From positions 131,972 to 195,971 of the forward strand of contig JAQXVO010000020.1 of assembly GCA_029224965.1 (NCBI GenBank): 64,000 nt of DNA, read 5' to 3'. Numbering within the stretch: position 1 is the stretch's first letter; each line of letters starts with the position of its first letter. A model generated the notes under the pieces. It ran no database searches, was not told the origin of the DNA, and worked only from the letters and a program-made list of their open reading frames with translations. Source of the DNA: Lachnospiraceae bacterium (lineage in GTDB: Bacteria; Bacillota; Clostridia; Lachnospirales; Lachnospiraceae). Both the position numbers and the translations under genes were made by a program. Positions 1 through 7,863 of the stretch are shown here, piece after piece.

Positions 1-1130
1 GCCAGCTTTAAAAGCTTTCCTTCGTTGATATCAAAGTAGTTGGCTTCCCAGCTGTTTAATAATACAGGCCGCTCCTGATTCTTCCAGACACCCCGGGTAA
101 TATGGCGCCGTACAAAGTGATGCATGTTTTGTGACATGCCATTATAACCATGGTCCGAAAAGGTCATGACGGATTCCGGTGCCTCGAAGGCTTCGCCCGG
201 GTCCAGATGCCAGGAGAAATGATCCGGATTGATGCCGTTGACAAAACGGGTCTTTCCGAAGGAATTCACATCAAAGGCCTCATAGTGGTTGCCCGAATAA
301 ACGAGGTTAAAGCCGTAGACCCTGCCCCGGTCCTCGTCTGCCAGGGGCTCTGCCATGAGAACCAGAGGATTGGTCCGGTTGGAGGAGGTTCCGGTGAAGG
401 AAGAATTGACAAATTTTCCTGCGGTCAGGATGGTCTCGTACTTTCCCATTTCCTTGGTCCAGCCGCCATGGAAGGATGTGATCCGGTAGCCGCTGGCCGG
501 GAAATCGACCAGATTTGACAGAGCCCGGGTCAGTGTGACTTCCTCGTCCGAAGCATTGACGATCTTTGCCGACCGGCTGATCACATCGCAGTCCTCATAG
601 ACATAGTAATGAAGCTCTACGATATAACCCTTATTCCGGTCCTTCATGGTTACCAGGAGATGGTCTGCCTTTCCGCCGTCGGCGGGATCGTCATAGGAAG
701 ACGGCAGGGTCTCAAAGGGCGCCTTGTCTTCCAGAATTTCATGAGAAAGATAGACCAGGTCCAAAGTAGAGCTTCCGTCAGCGGTCAGAATCCCGAACTG
801 AGGCTCCCGGATGTCGCCCTTTCCGTAGGCGGATGTCTCAAGAAGGAGGTCCTCCAGTGAGAGCTCCGGATGATCGTTCTGATAGAGAACGGAATTTCCG
901 TGGGCGTTGGTATGGGACTCTGCAATTGCGCTGTCCGGGTCCAGATGGATCCGTTTGCCGTAATAGAGGTGCTCCAGCTGGCCGGTGATATTGGTGCGGA
1001 AGGCATAGGTCGTATGAGGCGTTTCGAGGACAAAGTTCTCTAAGGTATAACTCTTTTCCTGCTTCTCCTGCTTTCCGTCTCCGGCATTCTCTTCACAGAA
1101 GGTTTCTGTCGTTTCAAAAATGCGAATCAT
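1..1130 (-). CDS. GH36 alpha-galactosidase, N-terminal 376 residues (cut by window edge)
   Basis: Hydrolyses terminal alpha-1,6-galactosides such as melibiose and raffinose, probably in the cytoplasm because no signal peptide is visible. The visible part is the N-terminal beta-supersandwich of clan GH-D (residues about 30-350), followed by RPVLLNSWEANYFDI at about residues 355-369, the conserved entry to the GH36 catalytic barrel. The catalytic Asp residues lie beyond the window. Start chosen at ATG 1130; the upstream ribosome binding site is weak (GAGAAAG). It is the last visible gene of a minus-strand block with a GPH sugar symporter and a GT-B-like protein, headed by a TetR regulator, which suits uptake and cleavage of alpha-galactosides. 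The family call is firm; the exact substrate is inferred. Confidence 0.88.
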   Translation of the reverse strand, partial: MIRIFETTETFCEENAGDGKQEKQEKSYTLENFVLETPHTTYAFRTNITGQLEHLYYGKRIHLDPDSAIAESHTNAHGNSVLYQNDHPELSLEDLLLETSAYGKGDIREPQFGILTADGSSTLDLVYLSHEILEDKAPFETLPSSYDDPADGGKADHLLVTMKDRNKGYIVELHYYVYEDCDVISRSAKIVNASDEEVTLTRALSNLVDFPASGYRITSFHGGWTKEMGKYETILTAGKFVNSSFTGTSSNRTNPLVLMAEPLADEDRGRVYGFNLVYSGNHYEAFDVNSFGKTRFVNGINPDHFSWHLDPGEAFEAPESVMTFSDHGYNGMSQNMHHFVRRHITRGVWKNQERPVLLNSWEANYFDINEGKLLKL

Positions 1131-1247
1131 GGTCTGCTCACTTTCTCTTAAGTCTTTTTCTGCTTATCTGATACGTTTCACTTCAATGGCTTTCGGATCA
1201 GAAGACCTGCAGAAAAATCACACGTCCTGCCATCTCCTGTCTGATGC

Positions 1248-2645
1248 TCACTCCTTGAAGCCGTTTTTCAGGATGCCCTGAACCTTGGCCTCGTTATAGA
1301 AATGCAGAATTACTGCTCCGAGTAGACAGAAGGCAATGGCGCAGAAGGCTGCGATCCGATATCCGAGGCCGGTTGCAACACTGATGGTACCGAGAGAGGT
1401 AAAGAGCAGTATGGACAGGGACTGGCCCATCTTCATAGAGAAGGTCCGGGCTGCGAAGAACATCCCGTCGTGGTTCTCTCCTGTTACAATATAATCTGAT
1501 TTTGCAATGTCGGCAACAATGGTCTGAGGAATAATTCCAAGGGTAGCCATAGGGAAGGCTGCAAAGATGACAACCAGGATACCGCTGACGATGCCGGGCA
1601 CATGAAAGAAGCCGGACAGGCCGGTGATCAGGAAAACCAGGCACATGCCAAGGAAGGCGAAGACAACCATTTTCTTCTTTGCAAATTTCTGCATCAGGAG
1701 GTTGACCGGTACATAGCAGACAACGGACAGGAAGGTCATTGCGATATAGAGGATGGAGCTGAAGCTTTCCGGCAGCTTCATCAGAACGGTGACATAGTGA
1801 AGAAGTCCGGTCTGGAACATGGTGATACCGATCCAGTAGCAGATATCGGAGACAACGAAGATCCGGAACTCACGGTTGGAAAAGCACTTTGCCAGGGAAT
1901 GGAAGGCATTGCCCTCGGTCGGATGAACCTCGACATAGTCCATTTCCTTGATGGTCAGGGTCGGAATCAGGCAGCAGGCCATGGCAATCAGAGCCATGAT
2001 GATGAAGACAATCCGCATAGCCCATACTCTGCTTCCTACCATGGGAGTGATGGCGGACCAGATGGTCGGTGCCATGTAGCCCAGGGCAGAACCGAAGATG
2101 AAGGTGAAGGAAATGGCCGTGGAAATATTGGCCAGGGTCTTCTCATCCCTTGACAGCTCTGCAATCAGGGCATTGTAAGGGGTGCAGTAAATGGTCATGA
2201 AGAGGTAAAAGAGAAGCATCATGACAAGAACCCAGATCCCGTTTATGATACCGTTGGTACCGAGCTTTGCTGCAACCGGATTTCCGGGTGCCGGGCAGAT
2301 ATAGACCATGATCGTAATCAGGGCAAGAGGAATGGCAGCCTTCTTCATAAAGGGAATGCGGCGGCCCTTGGGGTTCCTGCTCTTGTCGGACAGGTTTCCG
2401 ATCCAGGGATCGGTAATGGCATCAAAGACACGGCCCAGAGCATAAATGCCGCCGATGACGGTGAAAACGCCCAGGATAACACGTCCCTGGGGAATGAAAT
2501 AAATCATGCCTTCAGAGACCGAGACATCGTCCGGCTGATAAAAGGATTCGATAAAGTTGGTCAGAATAGCAGACATCAGGGACCAGCCCAGCTGTCCGAT
2601 GGCAAAAAGCCAGATAATCTTTTTTGTGACAGGTTTTAAATTCAT
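1248..2645 (-). CDS. GPH-family (MelB-type) sugar:cation symporter
   Basis: Predicted inner-membrane glycoside-pentoside-hexuronide symporter of 465 residues with about 12 hydrophobic segments. GPH signatures include the early stretch DAITDPWIGNLSDKSRNPKGRR (shown by its two halves around residue 90) and a TIYCTPYNALIAEL segment about 60 residues later. Start set at ATG 2645 because GAAGGAG lies 6 bases upstream; an in-frame start 24 codons earlier has no such site. It lies between the alpha-galactosidase and the GT-B-like gene, with gaps of about 115 bp, so alpha-galactoside import is the likely job. Substrate and coupling ion are inferred from the family and neighbours. Confidence 0.87.
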   Translation of the reverse strand: MNLKPVTKKIIWLFAIGQLGWSLMSAILTNFIESFYQPDDVSVSEGMIYFIPQGRVILGVFTVIGGIYALGRVFDAITDPWIGNLSDKSRNPKGRRIPFMKKAAIPLALITIMVYICPAPGNPVAAKLGTNGIINGIWVLVMMLLFYLFMTIYCTPYNALIAELSRDEKTLANISTAISFTFIFGSALGYMAPTIWSAITPMVGSRVWAMRIVFIIMALIAMACCLIPTLTIKEMDYVEVHPTEGNAFHSLAKCFSNREFRIFVVSDICYWIGITMFQTGLLHYVTVLMKLPESFSSILYIAMTFLSVVCYVPVNLLMQKFAKKKMVVFAFLGMCLVFLITGLSGFFHVPGIVSGILVVIFAAFPMATLGIIPQTIVADIAKSDYIVTGENHDGMFFAARTFSMKMGQSLSILLFTSLGTISVATGLGYRIAAFCAIAFCLLGAVILHFYNEAKVQGILKNGFKE

Positions 2646-2759
2646 GGTTTCTCCTTCTAAAGATTTCTCAAATTCCCTTTTGGCCCAATCGGTTTTCCCT
2701 CGGAATCCACTATACATGGATCCGAATGCTCATTACGGATTTTCCCTCGAATCGAAGTC

Positions 2760-4226
2760 TCAGGCCTTATCCTTCAGGTCCATGGCGATTTTTACAACGT
2801 TATAGGCACCGTCATAGAGGCCGATCGAGTTGTTGGCCTTAATGGCATCGCACATCATGGACAGGAGATTGTCATCCTGCAGGAAAAGGTCCAGCATCTG
2901 CAGGGTATGGGGAATATCCCGGCACTCCAGGGTTCCGTCTCCCATTTCGGATGAATGGATGGCGCCCCACATCTCGTGCTTTCCGACCCGGCGGATGAAG
3001 AGCTTAGGCACCGGATAGAAGGCCAGCTCACTGGGCTTGGTCACCAGGACATCGCAGCTTCTCATCAGGAGATTGGTAATGTAGACCGCTTCGAAGATGT
3101 CCTTATGATAAAAGGCATGGATGCCGTCCACTTCTCCGTCAATGGCTGTATCTGCAAAGGCACTGGCTTCCTTAAAGTCATCGAAGTACTCGGCGGCCAG
3201 GTCTTTGACCTCAGGCAGGGTTTTTACAATATCTTCCCAGACGTTCTTATAGTCGCCGACATTGACATAGAGGGCTGCCTTCTTCGACCAGATCAGAGGA
3301 AGCAGATACTTGATGATGGCTTCGAAAATCTCCTTCTGGGCACCGGCTCCGCCGATGGTAAGAAGGAAACGCATGGGCTGGTTTTTCTTTTTCCGTTCCA
3401 GACGCTTTCTGCAGTCCTCATCGATATTGGAAACCAGCTCGTGATCGATATAGTGACCGGTATAGATCAGGGCATCGTTAGGCATAGGTTTATTGACCCT
3501 GTCCTTCTGCATGCCGTTCAGGATCTTATAGCCCTGGTAGGAATTCCGGGTCTGAATGGTATGAACCGCACCCTCTGCCAGATGCAGAGCCATGGGCCAG
3601 TTATCCGGAATGGCATTGACCACATATTTCATGTCAGCATGAATGGCTGCCTGAGCCGGCCAGACATGGGTGCCGATCAGGGGAATATCTTTCGGAATAT
3701 TCTTAAAGACCGGAACCATAAGCTCGGCATTCTTCTGGTCTGCCGCATTGTAGGACAGGGCCCGGAATCCTTCATAGTTGACCGGCTCCCAGACCAGTTT
3801 GTTAAAGAGGCCGATTCTGGAAAGACGGGATCCAAGTGAATAGAGATCATTCTGATAAGAAATGACCTTGGTGCAGGTGGTCTCAGGGAAGGAATTCAGA
3901 TCCAGCCAGTAGGGAATATAGCCCAGGGCCTTGGCTGCAGATGCCATGGCCATGCTGATCCGGTAGTGGCCGAATCCCATACGGATATTTCCGACGATAA
4001 TTCCCTTTTCATGATCGAAGGACTCCGGCGAGGGGCCATCCTCGATCCGGATATCCTGAACACCCAGGGAATCTCCGATGACCGGATTCTTCCGTACGAT
4101 TACCGGATAATTGACACTGCTGTCATCTCCGAATTTCTTCAGATACTTTTTTTTGGACTTTACGGCTTTCCGATAGACTTTATCGGGAAGTACGTTTCCA
4201 AAAATGGAGCGCGATTTCTCTTCCAT
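2760..4226 (-). CDS. GT-B-like (MurG/MGDG-synthase-like) protein of unknown function
   Basis: A 488-residue soluble protein with no signal peptide or membrane segment. Residues about 78-110 hold GNIRMGFGHYRISMAMASAA, resembling the N-terminal GxGH-A loop of GT28-type glycosyltransferases. The C-terminal half has LLTIGGAGAQKE (about residues 288-300) and CDVLVTKPSELAFYP (about 400-415), matching the nucleotide-sugar-binding half of MurG-like folds. The acceptor and donor cannot be read from the sequence. It sits directly upstream of a GPH symporter and GH36 enzyme and downstream of a TetR gene. A glycosyltransferase inside an alpha-galactoside block is unusual. It could also be a degenerate, non-catalytic member. 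Confidence 0.55.
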   Translation of the reverse strand: MEEKSRSIFGNVLPDKVYRKAVKSKKKYLKKFGDDSSVNYPVIVRKNPVIGDSLGVQDIRIEDGPSPESFDHEKGIIVGNIRMGFGHYRISMAMASAAKALGYIPYWLDLNSFPETTCTKVISYQNDLYSLGSRLSRIGLFNKLVWEPVNYEGFRALSYNAADQKNAELMVPVFKNIPKDIPLIGTHVWPAQAAIHADMKYVVNAIPDNWPMALHLAEGAVHTIQTRNSYQGYKILNGMQKDRVNKPMPNDALIYTGHYIDHELVSNIDEDCRKRLERKKKNQPMRFLLTIGGAGAQKEIFEAIIKYLLPLIWSKKAALYVNVGDYKNVWEDIVKTLPEVKDLAAEYFDDFKEASAFADTAIDGEVDGIHAFYHKDIFEAVYITNLLMRSCDVLVTKPSELAFYPVPKLFIRRVGKHEMWGAIHSSEMGDGTLECRDIPHTLQMLDLFLQDDNLLSMMCDAIKANNSIGLYDGAYNVVKIAMDLKDKA

Positions 4227-4298
4227 TTTTAATTCAAGCCTTTCTTTTTATTCCTGATTCCTTAATTTCATAACTTTGATTTTAACCGGATTTTCAAA

Positions 4299-4315
4299 AC
4301 TGATGAAAAATCAGT
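4299..4315 (-). terminator. weak hairpin between TetR gene and GT-B-like gene
   Basis: A perfect 6-bp stem (ACTGAT/ATCAGT) with a 5-base loop, followed on the minus strand by TTTGAAAA. It could attenuate transcription leaving the TetR gene, but the stem is short and the T tract poor. Confidence 0.3.
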
Positions 4316-4364
4316 GTCTAAGTCCTGATTCTAAATCTGATTTATGAACCCGATTCCCCGTTTA

Positions 4365-4949
4365 TTATTTCAGGATGCCGCCGATCAGAAGATTCGTCAG
4401 CTCATCCAGGGCATCCTTATAGTGAATATGATTCTTCTTTAAGGTGTCATCCGAAAGGAACCGCTCAATGGCAGCCTCAAAGGTCAGCTGGAAGACAATC
4501 TTGTTGACCGGACGGAAAACGCCTTCGGCTACGCCCTGATCCACCAGAGAAAGGGTGGTCTCCCAGTCTGTCTCCAGCCGGTCTCTCAGGTGACTGGTGA
4601 CTCTGGGATACTTGTTCGAAAGGGAATAGATGGAGCCGAAATCAATATCGGAATAGCTGACAGGCATGACACCGAGAACCTGACGGAGCTTTTCCTGGGT
4701 CGGAAGATCCGCTCTCTGGAGGATTTCGTTCTCATCCTTTTTTACGGAATCGAAGAAATAATCCACCATGGTATATAAAAGGCTTTCCTTGTCACGGAAG
4801 ACGGTGTAGATCGTCTTCTTTGACATGCCAAGTTCATGGGAGAGGTCATTCATGGTGAAGCCTATGCCCTCTTTTCGAAAAACCTTGATTGTACCTTCCA
4901 GGATTCTGGCTCTGTTGAATTCGTCTTTTCCAGATAGAAATCCGCTCAT
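4365..4949 (-). CDS. TetR-family transcriptional regulator
   Basis: 194 residues. The N-terminal helix-turn-helix covers about residues 10-57: RARILEGTIKVFRKEGIG, then FTMNDLSHELGMSKKTIY and the usual F-x-D-K-E-S-L after it. The C-terminal ligand-binding half has no recognisable ligand signature. It lies 138 bp upstream of the GT-B-like gene on the same strand, so it likely controls itself and perhaps the alpha-galactoside block. A palindromic operator candidate overlaps its promoter at 5130-5149. Ligand unknown. Confidence 0.88.
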   Translation of the reverse strand: MSGFLSGKDEFNRARILEGTIKVFRKEGIGFTMNDLSHELGMSKKTIYTVFRDKESLLYTMVDYFFDSVKKDENEILQRADLPTQEKLRQVLGVMPVSYSDIDFGSIYSLSNKYPRVTSHLRDRLETDWETTLSLVDQGVAEGVFRPVNKIVFQLTFEAAIERFLSDDTLKKNHIHYKDALDELTNLLIGGILK

Positions 4950-5120
4950 TTGTACCTCCCGTGTTTTCTCAGTCTTCGATAAGTGAAAAGCGGACCGAAA
5001 ATTGTCCGCCTGACAGCCTGTTTTTTCAAGCTGTTTTTTCGGTTTCCCTCTCAGGCCTATTTATTCCAGGCTTTACAAAGCAAAAGGCGGAAACTGGTAT
5101 TTGTATAATTGGTTTCCATC

Positions 5121-5149
5121 ATCATAACATTGTAGAAACCAGCCTACAA
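5121..5149 (-). promoter_or_regulatory. promoter of the TetR gene with overlapping palindromic operator
   Basis: On the minus strand, -35 TTGTAG (5149-5144), a 17-base spacer and -10 TATGAT (5126-5121). The palindrome TTGTAG-N8-CTACAA (5130-5149) covers the -35 and spacer, and a third CTACAA half-site lies at 5161-5166. This is the arrangement expected for TetR autorepression. The remaining bases to 5312 show no gene or other clear site. Confidence 0.5.
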
Positions 5150-5312
5150 TATGGCGTTTCCTACAAGAATACCCCCAGGGATTTTGTCAAAAATCACCAA
5201 GGGGGCATCTATTGATTTACAATTGGATTCAAATTCAAAGATTTCCTTCCGAAATCCGGATTGATTCAGAATGATTTGAACGGATTCGGGAATCAGACAG
5301 AAAGCACCTGTT

Positions 5313-6143
5313 CTATGATCTGAGCGCTATCAGCCCGGCCATATTTCCGCGCTTCCCGCCGGTGGCCCGATGGGAGAAGAGCCGGTCCGCATGCTCCATG
5401 GTGCAGAGGCCCAGGATATCGATATGATTCTCTGCCACGCCTGCATCCAGAAGGGTTTCTCTTACGGCTTCCCAGAGATTCAGGTAGAAATGCCAGCCGC
5501 TGCCATTCTCCATGATCCGTCCGGGCCGAAGGATCGACGGGGAACGAAACTCTTTTGAAAAGCGGTCAGCCAGCTCCTGACTGACTTCATAACAGTCGGG
5601 ACAGATGGAGGGTCCGATCACGGCCCGGACATCCCCGGGATCGGTATGAAAATTCTCTCCCATCAGAGTCAGGGCTTTTCCGGAAATTCTTCCGATCGTT
5701 CCTCTCCAGCCGGAATGCAGAGCTGCAATGGCATGATGGCCCCTGTCGTAGAGAAGAACCGGCAGGCAGTCGGCGACAAAGACTGACAGAACAAGCCGGG
5801 GCTGATTGGTGATCAGACCGTCCACATCATGATAGTCCAAAGGTTTCGTCACGCCCTTTCCGGCATCCTTCTCTGTCACCAAACGGATATTGGTCGTATG
5901 GGTCTGGTCGGTCAGAACAAAGCGGTCGGGTGACAGACCTATGGTCTCTCCCAGGCGGCGGAAATTTTCCCGGACATTTTCCTCTTTATCTCCGCGGGTA
6001 AAGCTTAGATTTAAGGAGGACAGGAAGCCCTCGCTGACCCCGCCCTCCCGGCTGGTGAAGCCATGGATGAGCCCCGGCTCATCCTTTAAAAGAGTGCTCT
6101 GGATCAGGGGAACGCTTCCTGTCCGATTCATTAGATATGACAT
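5313..6143 (-). CDS. pgeF: peptidoglycan editing factor PgeF / multicopper-polyphenol-oxidase-like (YfiH, LACC1 family)
   Basis: 276-residue cytosolic protein of the YfiH/LACC1 family, members of which act as purine nucleoside phosphorylases or deaminases and, in E. coli, keep L-Ser out of cell-wall precursors. The zinc-site residues are visible: His in DQTHTT, Cys in VADCLPVLL and His in ALHSGWRGT. A late IGPSICPDCYEV segment is also typical. The start is uncertain: ATG 6143 lies one base past the galT stop (TAAGATG), and a second ATG at 6131 is equally possible; neither has a strong ribosome binding site, so translational coupling to galT is likely. Length is normal for the family. Confidence 0.85.
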   Translation of the reverse strand: MSYLMNRTGSVPLIQSTLLKDEPGLIHGFTSREGGVSEGFLSSLNLSFTRGDKEENVRENFRRLGETIGLSPDRFVLTDQTHTTNIRLVTEKDAGKGVTKPLDYHDVDGLITNQPRLVLSVFVADCLPVLLYDRGHHAIAALHSGWRGTIGRISGKALTLMGENFHTDPGDVRAVIGPSICPDCYEVSQELADRFSKEFRSPSILRPGRIMENGSGWHFYLNLWEAVRETLLDAGVAENHIDILGLCTMEHADRLFSHRATGGKRGNMAGLIALRS

Positions 6144-6144
6144 C

Positions 6145-7653
6145 TTACAAAGTATCAATAAAGCGGTGGAAGGCCTTCTGTCCTTCTTCCGTAAACTTGT
6201 ATACACCTGCATCCTCGAGTACCTGACAGAAGACCTTTCCGATCTCCTGCTCAAGGATATGGTCTGCATTTTCCTCGGTAATAGAAATTCCCTGTGCCTT
6301 ATAGTCAGAGAGGAATTTCTCTACCCAGTCCGCGTGCTTTTCCAGAGTCTCGTTCTTCCGGATGCCTTCGACATCACCGGCGATGACATAAGGCCGGAGC
6401 TCTTCCATTTCCTTCTTCAGACGGGAAGGAAGGACAGCCAGCCCCATAACTTCGATCAGACCTATATTTTCCTTCTTGATATGATGGAGTTCCTGTCTGG
6501 GATGATAGAGTCCCATGGGGCGCTCGGGTGTGGTCAGATTGTTCCTAAGAGCCAAATCCAGCTCGTACTTACCATCCCGCATTCTGGCGATCGGGGTAAT
6601 GGTATTGTGAGGCTGACCGTCGGTCTCGGCAAGGATCATGGCCTCCTCATCGGTATAGGATCTCCAGGCTTTTAAGATATGATCGGCAAGCTCGATCACA
6701 CGGTTGTCATCGGTGCCGTCCAGGCGAATGACGGACAGGGGCCACTTTACGATACCGGCCTCGACATCTTCAAAACCCGGAACCGTGAAGCGGTCTACAA
6801 CCGGTGCCTTCTCCATTGCGAAGGTATAACGTCCGCCCTGGAAATGATCATGGGTGAGAATGGAGCCGCCGACGATGGGAAGGTCGGCATTGGAGCCCAG
6901 GAAGTAATGAGGGAACTGCTTGATAAAATCAAAGAGCTTACGGAAAGTTGCCTTCTCAATCTTCATCGGTGTATGCTTCCCGTTGAAAACGATGCAGTGT
7001 TCATTGAAGTAAACATAAGGCGAATACTGAAATCCCCAGCGGCTCCCATTGATGGTCAGAGGAATAATCCGATGATTCTCCCGGGCCGGATGATTGACTC
7101 TCCCGGCATAGCCCTCATTCTCCATGCAGAGCTGGCACTTGGGATAGGCAGAATTCTTAGCCTTTAGGGCTGCAGCGATGGCCTTGGGGTCCTTCTCCGG
7201 TTTCGACAGATTGATCGTGATATCCAATGTTCCATAATCAGTATCCACCTTCCAGCGGAGGTCCTTTTTCACGCGATCGGTCCGAATATAATTCGATGCC
7301 CGGGAGAGATCATAGAAATAATTGGTGGCATCTTCCGGTGACTTCTTGTATTCCTCGAAGAAACGGCGCTGTACCTCAGCCGGACGCGGGCAGAGACAGT
7401 TCATGATTTTTGTATCAAAGAGATCTCGATAAACAATGGAATCCTCAATGATTCCACGGGATACTGCCTCGTCCAGAAGATCCTTCAGAACATCTGCAAG
7501 TACAATATGGCTGAGATCACAGTCGGGATCCGTATACTCGTCTTCATGAAAGAGATCCAGAATCAAGTTCGTCGAATAAATCCGCTCGCATTCCGGTGTC
7601 AGTCCACTGTCGATGCCATATTGAACCAGTTTCTTAATACTTTCCTGTAACAT
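6145..7653 (-). CDS. galT: UTP/UDP-glucose:hexose-1-phosphate uridylyltransferase, class II GalT
   Basis: Leloir-pathway enzyme exchanging UMP between UDP-glucose and galactose-1-phosphate. The 502 residues match the long class II form of Bacillota. Key parts include a CQLCMENEGYAGR segment, IPLTINGSRWGFQYSPYVYF, and the active-site-like THDHFQGGRYTFAM stretch. ATG 7653 was chosen because GGAAAGGG lies just upstream; the frame extends 39 codons further without one. No galK or galE is nearby, but the alpha-galactosidase block a few kb away would supply galactose. An extended -10 element lies about 150 bp upstream. Confidence 0.93.
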   Translation of the reverse strand: MLQESIKKLVQYGIDSGLTPECERIYSTNLILDLFHEDEYTDPDCDLSHIVLADVLKDLLDEAVSRGIIEDSIVYRDLFDTKIMNCLCPRPAEVQRRFFEEYKKSPEDATNYFYDLSRASNYIRTDRVKKDLRWKVDTDYGTLDITINLSKPEKDPKAIAAALKAKNSAYPKCQLCMENEGYAGRVNHPARENHRIIPLTINGSRWGFQYSPYVYFNEHCIVFNGKHTPMKIEKATFRKLFDFIKQFPHYFLGSNADLPIVGGSILTHDHFQGGRYTFAMEKAPVVDRFTVPGFEDVEAGIVKWPLSVIRLDGTDDNRVIELADHILKAWRSYTDEEAMILAETDGQPHNTITPIARMRDGKYELDLALRNNLTTPERPMGLYHPRQELHHIKKENIGLIEVMGLAVLPSRLKKEMEELRPYVIAGDVEGIRKNETLEKHADWVEKFLSDYKAQGISITEENADHILEQEIGKVFCQVLEDAGVYKFTEEGQKAFHRFIDTL

Positions 7654-7798
7654 TCTTTTCCCTTTCCAATTTACTTCTGAAATTAAAAGATTATGAATCT
7701 TGCATAACCTCAAAGTCTCCCCTGTCCATGCAGGAAAAATGATTCCGCTTTTTTGCCTTCTCCTGAACAAGTCCGCTTCTTAATTAAGAACCGCTATT

Positions 7799-7807
7799 AT
7801 CATAGCA
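7799..7807 (-). promoter_or_regulatory. extended -10 promoter element upstream of galT
   Basis: On the minus strand, TGC followed directly by TATGAT (7804-7799) forms an extended -10 without a good -35. The same TGCTATGAT string precedes the alarmone synthetase gene at 43389-43397. Confidence 0.4.
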
Positions 7808-7863
7808 CAGACCCGCCGGCAATTATGCGGCCCATTCTTGCAAAAACGCGCATCTATGTGAAT

